This document shows positions 62,293 through 64,000 of a stretch of 64,000 nucleotides of DNA, piece by piece (position 1 is the stretch's first letter; every line of letters starts with the position of its first letter). The notes under the pieces are model-generated. The model searched no databases. It had not been told where the DNA came from and saw only the letters and a program-made list of their open reading frames with translations. The stretch spans positions 1 to 64,000 of the forward strand of contig JACRDG010000104.1 in assembly GCA_016218715.1 (NCBI GenBank), in the 5' to 3' direction. This stretch comes from Desulfomonile tiedjei. Its GTDB lineage: Bacteria; Desulfobacterota; Desulfomonilia; Desulfomonilales; Desulfomonilaceae. The position numbers and the translations under genes are program-made.

Positions 62293-63275
62293 CTGAGTTT
62301 GGAAAGATCCGGAGATTCGGCAGCCGCCAGGTCCGCCGTGAAGCCTAATCGGCAGAGCAATGACTGCGCCCATGTGGGCATCGCGAGGGGGAAGGTGGCG
62401 GGGGCCTGAGGCTCGGAACGGTCCCGACCGGCTGTTGCCGTCAAGGCGAGGACGGGACTTCGTTCAGGCATGATGCGGCTCAACCGCTCATCGAGCTGCT
62501 GGATATCCGGGTGGTCCGATGCCAACGCCTGCCAATCCTGGAAGATGGTTTCGTCTCGGTTACCGTCTTTGAACAGGAGCGTGACCTTTCTGATCTGTCC
62601 CGATTCATTGAGGACGAGCGTCACGCGTTCGATGCGCTCGAAATAGCGTTGCCCTCTGGGTTCACCCTGCACCAGGAGCGAGGGTTCCTCCTCGATAGCT
62701 TGCACGGCTCGGAATTCGCGGAGCCCTCCGTTACCGATACTCTCGATCAAGGCCATGAGAGGATCTGCGAAGCGCGCGATATCTCGGTCCCCTTGGACTT
62801 CGAACGTCTCCCTGTCCCGCTGATCGTGAATCACCGTAATCCGGGCTCCGTCGGATAGGAGTTCGACGTTTACATCGCCCGTCATGGTCAATTGAAATTT
62901 ATTCGGCTTCTGGAAGACGAGGGATCCGCGGATGGTGAGCGCGCGGTTAAAGACGTCGGAAAGCCGTGTCTTCACGAAAGTTGTTTTGAATCGGTCCACC
63001 AGACGGGATTTCGCTTCCATGCTCTGGACGAGATCCTCGAAATCGGAAACCCGCACCGGACCGGTGCCGCTGCAAGCGCCCAAGAGCGCGGCACAGAGCA
63101 CCAGGAGGGCCGGCGATCGGAGGTAGGGAAGCCCCCCCTGTCGGCGGCGCGACTGGGCTCTGTCGAAGTCCCTGCCGACACCCTCTCCCCTGGAGGAGGG
63201 GCTGCGCGGGAGTAAACGTCCCAGCGACGTCGCGATGCAGGTCAGGCGAAAACGAAGTTCCCGGATAACCCTCAA
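62265..63275 (-). CDS. LolA-like outer membrane lipoprotein
   Basis: About 336 residues as annotated. A lipobox follows a short hydrophobic run (SPALLVLCAALLGAC), then a domain with LVQSMEAKSRLVDRFKTTFVKT, LTIRGSLVFQKPNKFQLTM, VNVELLSDGARITVIHDQ and ERVTLVLNESGQIRKVTLLFKDGN, which follows the strand order of LolA/LolB-like carriers. The start is unclear: TTG 63275 has GAGGGTGG upstream but leaves a long, basic N-terminus before the signal peptide, and no standard start codon lies close to it. An unusual start or a sequence disturbance in 63130-63240 is possible. Likely role in outer membrane lipid or lipoprotein transport. Confidence 0.65.
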   Translation of the reverse strand: MRVIRELRFRLTCIATSLGRLLPRSPSSRGEGVGRDFDRAQSRRRQGGLPYLRSPALLVLCAALLGACSGTGPVRVSDFEDLVQSMEAKSRLVDRFKTTFVKTRLSDVFNRALTIRGSLVFQKPNKFQLTMTGDVNVELLSDGARITVIHDQRDRETFEVQGDRDIARFADPLMALIESIGNGGLREFRAVQAIEEEPSLLVQGEPRGQRYFERIERVTLVLNESGQIRKVTLLFKDGNRDETIFQDWQALASDHPDIQQLDERLSRIMPERSPVLALTATAGRDRSEPQAPATFPLAMPTWAQSLLCRLGFTADLAAAESPDLSKLSHRSTRSPR

Positions 63276-63543
63276 AACCACCCTCAATCGGAATTGGACG
63301 ACGTAAGATGAATCACGTTGAAATCTTGAGAACAACCCCCTTGAACAATCATAACACACGATGGGGTTCTCGATCCAGCGAAACCGGCACGAGCAGGAAC
63401 TATGCGGCCGCTTGTACGAATCGATTCCAGGCCCTGTGCATCCATAATTAGGGAAGCGTGGTCGAGAATCCCTTGAAGTGCAAAACCGGGTCTGATAATT
63501 TTCGACTGCACAGCCGATCGTATCAGCCAAAGTTGAGGTGCCC

Positions 63544-64000
63544 ATGTGGGAATACAGCGACAAGGTTAAGGACCATTTTTTCAATCCGAGAAACGTCGGT
63601 GCTCTCGAAGACAGTAACGCGGTCGGAGAAGTAGGTTCTCTTGCCTGTGGGGACTCTTTGAAGCTCTTTCTCAAGGTCGATCCGGATACCGATCGTATCA
63701 TTGACGCGACCTTTCAGACCTTCGGATGCGGCAGCGCGATCGCTTCCAGCAGTGCGCTGACCGAGATGCTTAAAGGTAAGACCGTCCAGGAGGCCATGGA
63801 TATAACAAATAAGGATATTGCGGACTTCCTGGGTGGCCTTCCCAAGGAAAAGATGCACTGCTCGGTTATGGGCCGAGAGGCGCTTCACGCGGCTATCGCC
63901 CACTATCGTGGACAGCCGTCCCCCGCGGAACAGCTCGAAGGTGAGCTCGTCTGCCAGTGCTTCGGCGTCACGGACCTCCAGATCAAGCAGGTGGCCACGG
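63544..64000 (+). CDS. nifU: NifU iron-sulfur cluster scaffold, 5' part (cut by window edge)
   Basis: 152 codons open to the window end. Residues 1-123 are an IscU-type scaffold with Cys35 ([15 protein letters not shown]), Cys62 ([17 protein letters not shown]) and Cys106 ([17 protein letters not shown]). The start of a BFD-like [2Fe-2S] domain follows ([17 protein letters not shown], Cys137/139), so this is the multi-domain NifU type and not a stand-alone IscU. GAGGTG lies five bases before ATG. In anaerobes this type serves general Fe-S assembly as well as nitrogenase; a nifS-like cysteine desulfurase would be expected just outside the window. Confidence 0.94.
   Translation, partial: MWEYSDKVKDHFFNPRNVGALEDSNAVGEVGSLACGDSLKLFLKVDPDTDRIIDATFQTFGCGSAIASSSALTEMLKGKTVQEAMDITNKDIADFLGGLPKEKMHCSVMGREALHAAIAHYRGQPSPAEQLEGELVCQCFGVTDLQIKQVAT

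Noticed and set aside
1-64000. CRISPR arrays, insertion sequences, prophage or toxin-antitoxin modules
   Set aside because: No regularly spaced repeats, transposase or phage structural genes, and no recognisable toxin-antitoxin pair were seen.

Overview
The window is a dense, GC-rich bacterial chromosome segment that reads as a Gram-negative, probably anaerobic member of the former Deltaproteobacteria (Desulfobacterota). Support for this: a HdrD/DsrK-like iron-sulfur protein paired with a b-type membrane subunit, two LIV-type (branched-chain amino acid) transport systems, a complete-type NifU, LPS and outer-membrane genes (GmhA, KdsD, BamD, MurJ), an aconvergent mix of short operons on both strands, and frequent GTG/TTG starts. 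The taxonomic call is an inference from gene content; no rRNA is present. There is no prophage, insertion sequence or CRISPR array; the region looks like core genome with a few orphan genes.

Layout. 1-3 kb: 3' end of one liv operon (livG', livF), a DedA membrane protein and a metallo-beta-lactamase-fold hydrolase. 3-8 kb (minus): a second liv system, livH, a fused livM-livG, livF and the binding protein. 8-14 kb (minus): an exported NAGPA-like protein with a near-consensus sigma70 promoter, then gmhA-priA-thioredoxin-yqeB. 14.5-16.7 kb (minus): the Fe-S/cytochrome b pair. 17-20 kb: ElyC-like protein, HAD phosphatase, a secreted twin-CX3C protein and a small Cys protein. 20-30 kb: acetyl-CoA-synthetase-like enzyme, FlaA1/CapD-type sugar dehydratase, ispD, polyprenyl synthase, bamD-like, murJ, rpsT. 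30-34 kb: a CHAT-like protein that lacks the expected catalytic His and Cys, translationally coupled to an HD-domain nucleotidase, and a methyltransferase.

34-48 kb (all plus): a long biosynthetic run argB-argD-argF-argG-argH, a fibronectin-III lipoprotein, lysA-dapA-dapB, an FAH-family enzyme, folK, a small Cys-finger membrane protein, a REC-PAS-histidine kinase, a lytic transglycosylase and pgsA. 48.5 kb: tRNA-Ser(UGA) and an S66 peptidase. 50-53 kb: a single-domain response regulator and a PHP - phosphodiesterase - trmL operon. 53.8-56.7 kb: glmM-kdsD and dksA. 57-61 kb: a low-complexity orphan, DUF4416-yicC-rpoZ-rlmB and a hypothetical gene. 61-64 kb: small exported proteins, a LolA-like lipoprotein, and nifU running off the edge.

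Together the genes cover arginine and lysine/diaminopimelate synthesis, envelope building (LPS heptose and KDO precursors, UDP-GlcNAc, lipid II flipping, OMP assembly, undecaprenyl/quinone side chains, phosphatidylglycerol), amino acid uptake and anaerobic electron transfer. I found no clear new multi-gene defence or mobile system. The most unusual items are the degenerate CHAT protein with its HD partner, the LivM-LivG fusion with a palindrome ahead of livH, the acyl-CoA synthetase with an altered P-loop, and the secreted twin-CX3C protein.
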